This document shows, one piece after another, positions 6,732 through 14,675 of a stretch of 35,358 nucleotides of DNA. The stretch is from contig JAHRVB010000030.1 in NCBI GenBank assembly GCA_019090895.1, positions 1 to 35,358 of the forward strand. Direction: 5' to 3'. Within the stretch, counting starts at the first letter, position 1; the number at the start of each line of letters is the position of its first letter. Source of the stretch: Kangiellaceae bacterium (lineage in GTDB: Bacteria > Pseudomonadota > Gammaproteobacteria > Enterobacterales > Kangiellaceae). Position numbers and translations under genes: made by a program. A model generated the notes under the pieces. The model was not told the DNA's origin and did not search any database. It saw only the letters and a program-made list of their open reading frames with translations.

Positions 6732-7427
6732 GTGCGTAAAAAATTATATTTAATCCCTGGTACAATGTGTAATGAGAAATTGTGGACCGAGTTGCTTCCT
6801 TATTTGAATAGCTCACTTGAATTAGTTTATTTAGATATTCCGACAGGAAAAAACTTTAATGAATTAGCTGAATACTATAACGATTTACTTGGAAGTGATA
6901 AGATTAACCTTGTCGGTTTTTCACTTGGTGGTTATATAGCAACCTTTTTTTCAATGGTATACCCAGAACGTATTGAAAAGTTATTTGTTATATCAAATAG
7001 TCCTACCAGCTTATCTACTTATGAATTAAATCAGCGGAGTGATATTCTCAAGTTAGTTGAAACCCATGGATACGATGGTCTTAGCCGGAAGAAAACAGCT
7101 GACTTGTTAGATGCCAAGAACCAAACTAGTCGCTTTATAGACATAATATTGGAAATGGGTCGTGATCTTGGTGAAAACGAGTTTATAAGTCAGTATCAAT
7201 ATACATCCGAAAGATCGGATCTATCTCAAGCTATTAATCGTTTCCCCTTACATACTCAGTTTTATTATAGCGAACATGATCAGTTGGTGAATTCGTCGTG
7301 GTTTAGCGGTCTAACTGGTTCAAAACCAAAGTTGTCAGTTTTTCGCACATCAGGGTCTGGCCATATGTTACCGTTAGAGAAACCCTGAGAGCTCGCCAGT
7401 TACATAAATTCTTGGGTAGAGTTATAA
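6732..7427 (+). pseudogene. Alpha/beta hydrolase with premature TGA near its C-terminus
   Basis: A serine-type alpha/beta hydrolase beginning at GTG 6732 (MRKKLYLIPGTMCNEKLW). The nucleophile elbow is GFSLGG (about residues 58-63), the acid is probably in HDQLVN, and the catalytic histidine is in SGHMLPLEKP. TGA at 7386-7388 stops the frame after 218 residues, but the same frame continues ELASYINSWVEL to TAA at 7425, which is the usual last helix of this family. A CGA to TGA change would explain it. All three catalytic elements precede the stop, so a shortened enzyme might still fold. The substrate is unknown; BioH-like carboxylesterases are the general neighbours. Confidence 0.7.
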
Positions 7428-7533
7428 CAAACGCATTAAGGACGGATTCTAATCAGCTTGCTGTGTTTCGTTTCGTTCAACTGTTTTAGCAAGCTATTAT
7501 TTATGCACTTATGCACTTATGCGAGCATTGAGG
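7422..7533 (+). repeat. attC-like palindrome after the hydrolase
   Basis: TTATAACAAACGC at 7422-7434 resembles the left end of Vibrio-type cassette repeats. Inner arms AGCTTGCT (7455-7462) and AGCAAGCT (7488-7495) pair exactly, and ACGCATTAAG pairs roughly with TTATGCGAG on the right. The expected right box would fall near CATTGAG (7527-7533), which deviates from GTTRRRY. TTATGCAC is tandemly doubled just before the right end. Degenerate at best. Confidence 0.35.
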
Positions 7534-7609
7534 CTATAGAATAAAGTCTCGATTAGTTTTATTATATTTAATTTTGCGCGGATAGTTTCTTCAAATAAAA
7601 ATGTTAGAG

Positions 7610-7690
7610 GTGAACCGAGGTAATATTTACTTACAAACGTGTTTTAATTTTCAAAAAAGACGCAAGCGTTTTTCTACAGCCTCGTTATTA
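7610..7690 (+). repeat. attC-like palindrome before the GGCT-like gene
   Basis: The left side (GTGAACCGAGG, later ACAAACG) pairs loosely with the right side (AAGCGTTTTT, later GCCTCGTTATTAAC). The right arm contains the 15-base motif TCTACAGCCTCGTTA (7673-7687), which also occurs at 6167-6181. The next ATG follows 15 bases after the palindrome. Pairing is imperfect and the call is tentative. Confidence 0.3.
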
Positions 7691-7704
7691 ACCAAGAGCT
7701 TAAA

Positions 7705-8115
7705 ATGATACCAATCTTTTTTTATGGACTATTCATGGACGAATCTCTATTATCAGGGAAAGGATATCATCCTACTGCACCTGTGTTTGGTTATGCCGAG
7801 GGCTATACTTTGAAAATTGGTGAACGAGCGACCCTTGCTAGGGCACCAGGCCAGCGAGCACACGGCGCTATAATGTCTTTAAGTAAAGGAGAGTTGAATA
7901 CTCTCTACGGAGAATCTAGCGTCGCTGATTATCAACCGGAGGAGATTGTAATCACTACCTCCCAAAATGAATCACTAAAGGTTACCGTATACAACTTACC
8001 AGTGAATAAGTTAACCGGTAAAAACAAACACTATGCTCAACAACTAGCAAAAGTAGCAAGTGAACTCGGACTTCCAAAAGAGTATGTAGAAGAAATCAAA
8101 GGATTAGCCGTGTGA
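7705..8115 (+). CDS. Gamma-glutamylcyclotransferase-like (AIG2-like) protein
   Basis: A 136-residue protein of the GGCT/AIG2 fold, which in characterised members cyclises gamma-glutamyl groups to 5-oxoproline or handles gamma-glutamylamines. The substrate-binding loop FFYGLFMDESLL (residues 5-16) matches the usual Y-G-S/T-L pattern. HGAIMSLSKGELNTLYGESS is the typical second block leading to the strand that carries the catalytic glutamate. Length is normal. It is a lone gene flanked on both sides by attC-like palindromes, consistent with a cassette origin. The substrate is not predictable. Confidence 0.75.
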   Translation: MIPIFFYGLFMDESLLSGKGYHPTAPVFGYAEGYTLKIGERATLARAPGQRAHGAIMSLSKGELNTLYGESSVADYQPEEIVITTSQNESLKVTVYNLPVNKLTGKNKHYAQQLAKVASELGLPKEYVEEIKGLAV

Positions 8116-8121
8116 CGGTAC

Positions 8122-8173
8122 ATTGCAAGCGCATCAAAAGTGACGCTCGTACCTAACGCTTTATGCGAGCAAT
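8122..8173 (+). repeat. Short palindrome after the GGCT-like gene, possible degenerate attC
   Basis: ATTGCAAGCGCAT (8122-8134) pairs with ATGCGAGCAAT (8163-8173). The exact string TTATGCGAGCA (8161-8171) is also found at 7517-7527 in the preceding palindrome. ACCTAAC (8151-8157) fits RYYYAAC but lies inside the loop. Relatedness to the other sites is suggestive only. Confidence 0.3.
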
Positions 8174-8195
8174 ATGATAACGGAATTTATACGTA

Positions 8196-8624
8196 ATGAA
8201 TGAAGAAAAAATTACCACTGGTAGTTGCTTGTGCGGTGCAGTGCGTTATGAGGTGCAAGGTCCCCTTCGCGATATAATAAACTGCCACTGTAGTATGTGT
8301 CAGAAATTACACGGCAACTTTGGTCCTCATACAAAAGCTCTCAAAGTAAATATAAAAATAACTCATGATGATGGCCTAGCTTGGTACAAAACATCGAATA
8401 TTGCCCAAAGAGGCTTTTGCCATGAATGTGGCTCAAGTCTTTTTTGGGAACCATTTGATTTGGATGCTACAGGTATTATCGCAGGTTCATTGGATGCTCC
8501 TACGGGGTTAAAAACTATGGGGCATATTTTTGTTGGCGAAAAACCCAATTTTTATGAAATAGCAGATGACCATCCTCAATTCCAAGGGTCATCTAATGGT
8601 CAATTAGTCAACGATTATAAATAG
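8196..8624 (+). CDS. GFA-family (Mss4-like) zinc-binding protein
   Basis: A 142-residue member of the GFA family, named after the glutathione-dependent formaldehyde-activating enzyme. Zinc ligands are visible: GSCLCGAVRYEV gives Cys11 and Cys13, NCHCSMCQKLHG gives Cys30, Cys32 and Cys35, and FCHECGSSLFW gives Cys75 and Cys78. The arrangement is the standard two-site Mss4-like fold. Most family members have no proven enzymatic role, so formaldehyde or glutathione chemistry should not be assumed. It is the last cassette-like gene before a long non-coding stretch. Confidence 0.85.
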   Translation: MNEEKITTGSCLCGAVRYEVQGPLRDIINCHCSMCQKLHGNFGPHTKALKVNIKITHDDGLAWYKTSNIAQRGFCHECGSSLFWEPFDLDATGIIAGSLDAPTGLKTMGHIFVGEKPNFYEIADDHPQFQGSSNGQLVNDYK

Positions 8625-8664
8625 TGCTCTATGAGAAGCAACACGTAAATCGGGTTAACTGTAG

Positions 8665-8689
8665 GTCGGGTAGACGAAGGAAACCCGAC
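8665..8689. repeat. REP-like hairpin
   Basis: GTCGGGT (8665-8671) and ACCCGAC (8683-8689) form a perfect 7-bp stem around AGACGAAGGAA. The text GGTCGGGTAGACGAAGG followed by AAACCCGAC resembles the short GC-richer REP-type palindromes scattered between genes in many proteobacteria. Only one copy is in the window, so its repetitive nature is an inference. Confidence 0.45.
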
Positions 8690-9150
8690 AATACATTATC
8701 ATACGGAAAAATTTGGATTCAATCGCTCCAATTGGAGACAAAAATTGTTAAACCGATCTTTTCCAGTAATTACTCAATAGTTATAAATAAGAACAACTAA
8801 TATCAGACAGTCTAAACTAGTCACCTGCAAACTATTTCCAGCTGAATTTAAATATCTAAGAATTAGAAAAAATAGGCTCGATTCTGATAAAATCCCATAA
8901 ATTTATAGAAACGACATCAATAAATGAAACGTCGGGGTCGAGGAAATCCTCAAGATAGAAACAAAAGTAGTAGGGAATGGAAAAGAGCTGTGTTTATCTA
9001 ACTAGCTTTCCTGTAAATTAACTTTGTAGCACTCACACCTTTCAAACAGCGTTTCTTTAGCGTAGCTGCACCTTCCCTGGTTTGTTCAATAGGGACGACA
9101 ACATGGTGGCTATAACCAGGCTGTCGCTAATCTTGATTTTAATTGGTATC

Positions 9151-9209
9151 TTGACAAAACTTACTTGTTTCTCTACAGTTGTAGATATTAAAGCTACAAG
9201 TGTAGAGGT
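9151..9209 (+). promoter_or_regulatory. Promoter with two BlaI/MecI-type operators
   Basis: TTGACA (9151-9156), a 17-base spacer and TACAGT (9174-9179) form a promoter with a perfect -35. Two dyads of the BlaI/MecI/CopY class, CTACAGTTGTAG (9173-9184) and CTACAAGTGTAG (9194-9205), match the TACA-N2-TGTA core exactly. Their centres are 21 bases apart, two helical turns, so two dimers can bind one face. The first covers the -10, the second the probable start region. A GAGGTG Shine-Dalgarno follows. Autoregulation by the encoded repressor is the natural reading. Confidence 0.85.
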
Positions 9210-9214
9210 GTTAG

Positions 9215-9589
9215 ATGGAATTATCTGATTTCGAATTAGAAGTAATGCAGTTATTTTGGAGCAATCCGGAATCTACTGCGCCCGAAATTCATCAAATAAT
9301 CACAGTAAAGAGAGCTGTTAGTTATTCGACAGTTAAAACGATTATTGATCGATTGGAGAAAAAGGGAGCACTCTCACGAAGTCGCCAACAAGGCAGAACT
9401 ATTTTCTACAAACCGATTGTAGATCGCAACCAATTGCGGAAGCCGATGATTAGAGATTTTATTAATCGCGTTTTTTTAGGTAAAAGCAAACCTCTGGTTG
9501 CCCATATTCTGCAAGAAGAAAACCTGACTTTAGATGACATAAGCTACCTTGAATCGCTGCTAAAAGAGCGTAAGAAGGAACTCAAATAA
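9215..9589 (+). CDS. BlaI/MecI/CopY-family transcriptional repressor
   Basis: A 124-residue winged-helix repressor. MELSDFELEVMQLFWSNPESTAPEI is the standard opening of the family, and VSYSTVKTIIDRLEKKGALSRSRQ contains the recognition helix. The C-terminal third (IRDFINRVFLGKSKPLVAHILQEENLTLDDISYLESLL) is the dimerisation domain in which BlaI/MecI are cut on induction. It is immediately followed by an M56 peptidase gene with one base between them, the usual repressor-sensor pairing. No beta-lactamase or penicillin-binding protein gene is nearby, so antibiotic sensing should not be assumed. Confidence 0.95.
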   Translation: MELSDFELEVMQLFWSNPESTAPEIHQIITVKRAVSYSTVKTIIDRLEKKGALSRSRQQGRTIFYKPIVDRNQLRKPMIRDFINRVFLGKSKPLVAHILQEENLTLDDISYLESLLKERKKELK

Positions 9590-9590
9590 A

Positions 9591-11174
9591 ATGATATTGT
9601 TTTTGGTCAGTAATTTTCTCATCAGTTCTTTGGCTATTTCCCATAACCGATTAGGTAAGACTAGTATTTACGCAAGATTGGTTGTCTCTAGCTTTGCATT
9701 ACTTTGTTGGGTAATTCCATTTAGCCTAATACGTGAAGTTTTCCCCAAGGATGCAGGTGTTGATTTGGGGTGGGTCGTACCTCAATCATTTGAAATAATA
9801 GAGTTATCGACTACAGAACAATTAACACCGGTATTCGATTTATCACTATTTCAAGTATTTCTATTTGCTAGTTTGATCGGTGCAATAATTTCACTAGTCC
9901 GATTGATTCGTCATTTTAACTGGATGAAGAATCTCAAAGCTAGCTCTCCCAGTGCTCCAGTTAAACATTATCAAGATATACCGGTCTATATTAGTAATAG
10001 TATTAAAAATGCATTACTTGTTGGTTACCGAAAACCTTCTATTTGGATTAATCAGGAATTAGTTGGTTCAAAATATTTGAATATCGTTCTTGCGCATGAA
10101 TCGACTCATAGTCGTTTTAAAGATAATTATTGGCTGTTAGTAGTTGAGGTTATCCAAAACTTATACTGGTGGAATCCAATAGTCAGGTTGTTGACCAACG
10201 ACTTCACTGAGTTATTAGAGGCGCGTTGTGATCATAAAGCGAGCCAATCTTTTTCAAATAATTCCTACCAAAAGCAATTAGCTTCTCTAATGCTTACCGC
10301 TCAGTTTGATTTTAGGACGAATTTAAACAGCGCAGTAATAAGTAAGAATCCAGACGTGCGCCGACTTCATTACTTAACGGAGAAACCAACAATGAATTTT
10401 CTTTCAAAAATGAGTGTTAGCTTTTTATTCGTAATAACGATTATTTTGCTGACCATTCCTGTCGCTTCACTAAACACTTTCGCCAACGAGTCGAATACTG
10501 AATTTAGTGAGAGTGAGCGATTTAGTTTGAGTTTTAAAGTTATGCCTATAGCTGTCGCAACAGAAATTTTAGGAGAGCTCTATCAAGTAAAGGAGGTTGT
10601 TGTTGCCCCAACCCTTGAAACTATTGTATTTAAAAATTTTAGTGTGGATAAAGTTAATCTAGCTGAGCTCTCAACTATAACGAATATTAATTGGGAGATT
10701 CTAAATAGTAATTTGGTGATTAGTCCTCGAACGGGCGAAGTTAAAGTTCAAATAATGACAGATGAAGAGTTTGAGAAAAATGGCGATGCTGTAAGTACTA
10801 GTTCAACAAATAATAATGATGGCGATAAGCTAGGAGCACTCCTAAAATTAGAATTAAGGAGCATTTCGATTGAGAATGGTGTCCAAAATACTAAGACAAA
10901 AGAAACGACAATTTGGGCTGATTTCGATAAACCTTTTAGTATGAAGTTCGATGATACTAGAGAAGTTAGCTTTATAGTTGTTGATCGAGATGACAAGATT
11001 CTTATTAATGCAAAAGTCTATTCTTTAAACGAAGGCGAGCAAAAGAAGCTAATAGGTAATCCGAAAATATTCAGTAACTATGGAGGTGAATCGACTATCG
11101 AAATAGGAAATGAAAATGGTGGTAAATGGTCGATGAGTATCTATCCAACAAAAACAACTAATCCTAATTCTTGA
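9591..11174 (+). CDS. M56-family (BlaR1-like) membrane metallopeptidase with C-terminal periplasmic region
   Basis: A 527-residue integral membrane zinc peptidase. N-terminal helices lie at about residues 1-18, 28-46 and 84-105. The catalytic HESTH occurs at residues 169-173 and the third zinc ligand is probably Glu210 in LLEARCDHKA. A further helix (about 277-297, SVSFLFVITIILLTIPVASL) carries the C-terminus outside. There the usual penicillin-binding sensor domain is absent. Instead, residues about 305-380 (FSLSFKVMPIAVATEILGEL and on, to NWEILNSNLVISP) resemble a secretin/TonB short N-terminal (STN) domain, followed by about 140 residues of unknown type. The family role is to relay a signal by cutting the partner repressor. 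The STN-like call is tentative. Confidence 0.85.
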   Translation: MILFLVSNFLISSLAISHNRLGKTSIYARLVVSSFALLCWVIPFSLIREVFPKDAGVDLGWVVPQSFEIIELSTTEQLTPVFDLSLFQVFLFASLIGAIISLVRLIRHFNWMKNLKASSPSAPVKHYQDIPVYISNSIKNALLVGYRKPSIWINQELVGSKYLNIVLAHESTHSRFKDNYWLLVVEVIQNLYWWNPIVRLLTNDFTELLEARCDHKASQSFSNNSYQKQLASLMLTAQFDFRTNLNSAVISKNPDVRRLHYLTEKPTMNFLSKMSVSFLFVITIILLTIPVASLNTFANESNTEFSESERFSLSFKVMPIAVATEILGELYQVKEVVVAPTLETIVFKNFSVDKVNLAELSTITNINWEILNSNLVISPRTGEVKVQIMTDEEFEKNGDAVSTSSTNNNDGDKLGALLKLELRSISIENGVQNTKTKETTIWADFDKPFSMKFDDTREVSFIVVDRDDKILINAKVYSLNEGEQKKLIGNPKIFSNYGGESTIEIGNENGGKWSMSIYPTKTTNPNS

Positions 11175-11554
11175 AGAAAATCGACAGGGTTAGCCGAATA
11201 AAATATACTGACCATTTATCGGTTTTTATAGCTTTTCTTCAATATGTGATTGTTGATAAGTTGCTGATTTAAAATAAAAAAACCAACAGATTGAGTAAGG
11301 CGTTTCAAATTCTAATGAGATAAGTTTATTTAGTAGATTTAGATTTCTAGTTCGCGATATTTAAAAGACACTCCAAGTAATTTAAATAGACCAATGCGGT
11401 CAGTTCTAACAATTCTTGCTAAATATCAACTCTCTCTATATTCAAATCATTCAGCAATATTGCTACTTATTTAACATAAGTGTAAAAATGTCTCTTGAAG
11501 AGGTTAGGGTTTTCACAATATAATTTAACCTGAAAAACAAAAGGAACTTTATAT
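11175..11554. other. Intergenic stretch with a promoter at its right end
   Basis: About 380 AT-rich bases. No coding frame and no U-tract terminator was found after the M56 gene. The only structured element seen is the promoter at 11495-11524. Confidence 0.4.
11495..11524 (+). promoter_or_regulatory. Sigma-70 promoter for the BPSS1780-family gene
   Basis: TTGAAG (11495-11500), an 18-base spacer and a perfect TATAAT (11519-11524). The gene starts 30 bases downstream of the -10, with AAAGGAA in between as ribosome binding site. Confidence 0.55.
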
Positions 11555-12328
11555 ATGACTGAGACAAGCCCCTACGAAACGCCTGATGCTGAACTTGAAG
11601 TACCGCCCACCGAAAAATCGTTCCAATTAAGAGAGCCCGTCTCTCGTCCCATTGGTAGTGGTTGGACTTGGATTGCACAAGGTTTTAACCTTTTTAAACT
11701 AGACCCTGGCGCTTGGATTCTAATGCTAATAGTAGGTTTAATCATAATGATTGTTGTATCGCTAATTCCAGTAGTTGGCCAAATCGCTATGATGTTAACA
11801 ACTTATGTTTGGATTGGCGGGATCATCATTGGCTGCCATGAGCAAGACCAGGGTAAACCATTTACAGTCCAACATCTTTTTGCTGGTTTTTCCAACAATA
11901 CTGGCAAACTCATTTTGGTGTCGCTGTTAATGAGTGTTGTAAGCATAGGCATAATGTTCGCAATGCTTGGTTCACTATATTTTTCAATGTTAACGGGTGA
12001 TGTGGAAGGCAGTCAGGAAATGATGAATGACCCGATGGGTTTTGTATATTCCATGCTGTTAGCGTTCCTAATTATGGTGCCAATTGTAATGACTGTGTGG
12101 TTCGCTCCAGCTCTAATCGTAATAAATCAAGTATCAATTGGTCAGGCGCTAAAACTAAGCTTTAAGGGCTGTCTAAAAAATATATTGCCTCTATTACTTT
12201 ACTTTATTATCGCCTTTGTTTTGTATTTAGTTTCTGTAATACCATTGTTTCTTGGGTTGTTGGTATTCTTTCCAACTATGTATGCCTCAATGTACACTTC
12301 CTATAAAGACATTTTTATCGAAGAATGA
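11555..12328 (+). CDS. BPSS1780-family membrane protein
   Basis: A 257-residue inner-membrane protein. The first 40 residues are polar (TSPYETPDAELEVPP), followed by an amphipathic entry (GSGWTWIAQGFNLFKLDPGAWI) and about five or six hydrophobic segments with the motif QVSIGQALKLSFKGCLKN near residue 200. This layout is that of the BPSS1780 family, whose function is unknown. It stands alone with its own promoter. The next gene, also a small membrane protein, starts 186 bases later and may be independent. Confidence 0.75.
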   Translation: MTETSPYETPDAELEVPPTEKSFQLREPVSRPIGSGWTWIAQGFNLFKLDPGAWILMLIVGLIIMIVVSLIPVVGQIAMMLTTYVWIGGIIIGCHEQDQGKPFTVQHLFAGFSNNTGKLILVSLLMSVVSIGIMFAMLGSLYFSMLTGDVEGSQEMMNDPMGFVYSMLLAFLIMVPIVMTVWFAPALIVINQVSIGQALKLSFKGCLKNILPLLLYFIIAFVLYLVSVIPLFLGLLVFFPTMYASMYTSYKDIFIEE

Positions 12329-12514
12329 TTTTGTAATTGAGTGATGCGACTATAATTTGGCCGACTTTTAATATGCTCGCAAATTAAATTAATCTAGAGC
12401 AACAATTCAGTGCGAGTGAATAATAGAGATATAACTTGTTCATAAACATATAGAACTGGATTTTAAAGTGAACTTGCACAGTAGCATTGTTGAAGAAATA
12501 TTAATTACTAATTT

Positions 12515-13063
12515 ATGGAATTAAGCAATAATATGGAAGTAACAACAGAACTAACACGCTGGGATTTAGTGAAATTTAACCTGACAATCTTGCCCAGAAT
12601 GAGATCGACATATATTACCGGCTTGATCATTGCCGTTGTCTTATTTTTTATTGTTGTTGGTGAGAAAGGGGCGCCTGAAACAATGCAGAATTGGTTGGCG
12701 TCGATTGCTGGTGTTTTAATAGCTGGTTTATTTGCATCTATAGTTTCAATATTCATATCATTAATACCAATATTAATAACATCAAGAATCGGTAATGGTA
12801 TTTTAGGAAAACATGATTACAAATTGACTCCCGATGGTTTATACGAAGAGACTATTGCTAATAACGGTCTAACGAAATGGGAAGGTATCTCTGACATAAA
12901 AACCACAAACTCATTCATACTTATTAGAATTTCAGGGTACTTGTTTCATGTAATCCCCAGGCGGAGCTTTTCATCAAGTAAAGCGTTCAACTCATTTTCT
13001 GCATCTGCTAGTTCTTACTGGGAGTCTGCAAACAGTCTAATTGTAAGTACCCACGAAGATTAA
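12515..13063 (+). CDS. YcxB-like membrane protein
   Basis: A 182-residue protein with two hydrophobic helices at about residues 34-52 (TGLIIAVVLFFIVVG) and 62-91. The C-terminal soluble part, LTPDGLYEETIANNGLTKWEG followed by a beta-rich stretch and HVIPRRSF, is the YcxB-like C-terminal domain pattern (tryptophan, a strand pair, then I-P-x-R-x-F). The family has no established role. A second in-frame ATG at 12533 is possible; neither has a strong Shine-Dalgarno. Convergent with lpxH. Confidence 0.75.
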   Translation: MELSNNMEVTTELTRWDLVKFNLTILPRMRSTYITGLIIAVVLFFIVVGEKGAPETMQNWLASIAGVLIAGLFASIVSIFISLIPILITSRIGNGILGKHDYKLTPDGLYEETIANNGLTKWEGISDIKTTNSFILIRISGYLFHVIPRRSFSSSKAFNSFSASASSYWESANSLIVSTHED

Positions 13064-13142
13064 ATTATCAGAGATAATATCTAACTGTTCTTTTTTTCGT
13101 TGTGTCTTCATCGCTAGAATAAAGTGTTATAAATTACAATAT

Positions 13143-13889
13143 TCATACAGGAAAATAATGTGTTTCTAATTCATTTTCTGAAAATGAAAGATAAAAACCT
13201 TTTTCGCCCCAGTCACTCAGCACAATCCTCTTTTTCTGTTTACCTTGCAGTTCTAATTGGTGAACGGCTTGTCGATGAGTATGTCCATGAATTAGCCAAT
13301 CGATATCGAACTGATTAAATAGAGCTATCACGGCATCGTCATTAACGTCCATTATTTCTTCGGACTTTTCAGTTTGCGCTTGTTTGCTTTTGTCCCTTAG
13401 TTCGGCGGCGATTTTTACGCGTTGTGCAATCGGCTGACTGAGAAAGCCTTGTTGCCATTCCTTATTTCTAACCATTTGTCTAAATTGTTGATACGCCACG
13501 TCATCGGTACAAAGACTATCACCATGCATTAAAGCAACCGAACGATCTCCCCATTGTTCAACATATGGCTCCTCGAGTAAGGTTCCACCGGTTTTTCTTT
13601 CAAATTCGGCTCCCAATAAGAAGTCTCGGTTTCCATGGATAAATAAAAGCTCGCCACCACGTTCGGAGTATTCTGCGAATTTATTGATTGCTTGGTTATA
13701 AATTTTGCAATCAGGAAAATCGAGGGCTAAACAGTCGTCACCAATCCACGCTTCAAACAAATCCCCAAGGACAAAAAGTCGCTCACTTTGTGGGGCAAAC
13801 TCTTTCATGTACTTATCGAAAAGCTCAGACAAATCTGGTCGACTAGCTGTCAGGTGTAAATCGGAAATGATGTGGGTTGTTTTATACAA
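13143..13889 (-). CDS. lpxH: UDP-2,3-diacylglucosamine diphosphatase
   Basis: The 248-residue metallophosphoesterase that hydrolyses UDP-2,3-diacylglucosamine to lipid X and UMP in the lipid A pathway, acting peripherally at the inner membrane. The calcineurin-type metal-site motifs are all present: SDLHL (Asp10, His12), LGDLFEAWIGDD (Asp43), HGNRD (Asn87, Arg88), LMHGDSLCTDD and IHGHTHRQ near the C-terminus. Length fits the family. It follows ppiB on the same strand after about 80 bases containing a small hairpin, the same order as in many gammaproteobacteria. Confidence 0.95.
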   Translation of the reverse strand: MYKTTHIISDLHLTASRPDLSELFDKYMKEFAPQSERLFVLGDLFEAWIGDDCLALDFPDCKIYNQAINKFAEYSERGGELLFIHGNRDFLLGAEFERKTGGTLLEEPYVEQWGDRSVALMHGDSLCTDDVAYQQFRQMVRNKEWQQGFLSQPIAQRVKIAAELRDKSKQAQTEKSEEIMDVNDDAVIALFNQFDIDWLIHGHTHRQAVHQLELQGKQKKRIVLSDWGEKGFYLSFSENELETHYFPV

Positions 13890-13927
13890 ATCGAATATCC
13901 ATCAGCGGTGAATGACAAACTTAATAT

Positions 13928-13947
13928 GAGCCTAAATGAATAGGCTC
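13928..13947. other. Small hairpin between ppiB and lpxH
   Basis: GAGCCTA (13928-13934) and TAGGCTC (13941-13947) form a perfect 7-bp stem with a 6-base loop. No U tract follows on the minus strand, so it is not a standard terminator. It may modulate lpxH expression or stabilise the upstream mRNA. Confidence 0.4.
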
Positions 13948-13967
13948 GGAGCGAAATTTATTGGTTT

Positions 13968-14459
13968 TTAATCTTTGCTGATACTGTTGATCACGACTGA
14001 GTCGACAGGTACATCTTTCATGCCGGCAGAAAACCCTGTCTCTACCATTTTGATTTGATTTACGACAGCCATACCGTCGGTCACTTCACCAAAAACGCAG
14101 TAACCGTATCCTTGTGTCGTTTCAGAAGTGAAATCTAAAAAGTCGTTATCTTTAGTGTTGATGAAAAACTGAGAGGTCGCAGAGTGAGGATCGTTGGTGC
14201 GAGCCATTGCTATGGTTCCAGTCTTGTTTGATAACCCATTATTAGATTCACACTCAATAGGTTGGTTGACCATTTTTTTATTCATATCAGCATCAAAACC
14301 GCCACCTTGAATCATAAAACTTTCAATAACTCGGTGGAAAATAGTACCTTCGTAGAGACCAGAATCGACATATTCCAAGAAGTTCTTGACTGTTTGTGGT
14401 GCTTTTTCTGGATTTAAAGCAACTTTGATATCGCCCATGTTAGTGTGAATTGTAATCAT
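13968..14459 (-). CDS. ppiB: Peptidyl-prolyl cis-trans isomerase B (cyclophilin)
   Basis: A 163-residue cytoplasmic cyclophilin that speeds proline isomerisation during folding. The active-site blocks are intact: FHRVIESFMIQGGG (Arg and Phe of the catalytic cleft), TIAMARTNDPHSATSQFFIN and GYCVFGEVTDGM. There is no signal peptide, which separates it from periplasmic PpiA. It is divergent from cysS and upstream of lpxH, an arrangement also found in Escherichia coli. Confidence 0.95.
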   Translation of the reverse strand: MITIHTNMGDIKVALNPEKAPQTVKNFLEYVDSGLYEGTIFHRVIESFMIQGGGFDADMNKKMVNQPIECESNNGLSNKTGTIAMARTNDPHSATSQFFINTKDNDFLDFTSETTQGYGYCVFGEVTDGMAVVNQIKMVETGFSAGMKDVPVDSVVINSISKD

Positions 14460-14675
14460 TTGTATGGCCTGTAGACTGAAAAGCTTGGAGTTTACCCTAT
14501 TCTTTTAATCCACCCAAGTTGCAATGTGACTCTTTACAACTAATATGTTGGTGCTATCTGTCGACAAGACTTTTATAATGCGCTTGAATTAAAAACTGAA
14601 ATATCTTTTTTACCGCTGATATTCAAAACGACTGATTTTACTGCCACTTCAAGACAATTTTACGAGATAAGAGTA

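Larger units (their letters stand above)
8625..9214. other. Long non-coding stretch before the BlaI-type gene
   Basis: About 590 bases without a convincing frame on either strand. It holds the small hairpin at 8665-8689 and, at its right end, the promoter and paired operators of the blaI-like gene. The rest is AT-rich and gave no recognisable element. Confidence 0.5.

Noticed and set aside
8116..8195. Reverse-strand R' box GTTAGGT (8151-8157) as a minus-orientation attC
   Set aside because: The box fits the consensus, but no matching partner box or arms were found at a suitable distance.
850..9200. A defence island or toxin-antitoxin system in the accessory region
   Set aside because: None of the recognisable genes belongs to a known defence or toxin-antitoxin family; naming one would be invention.
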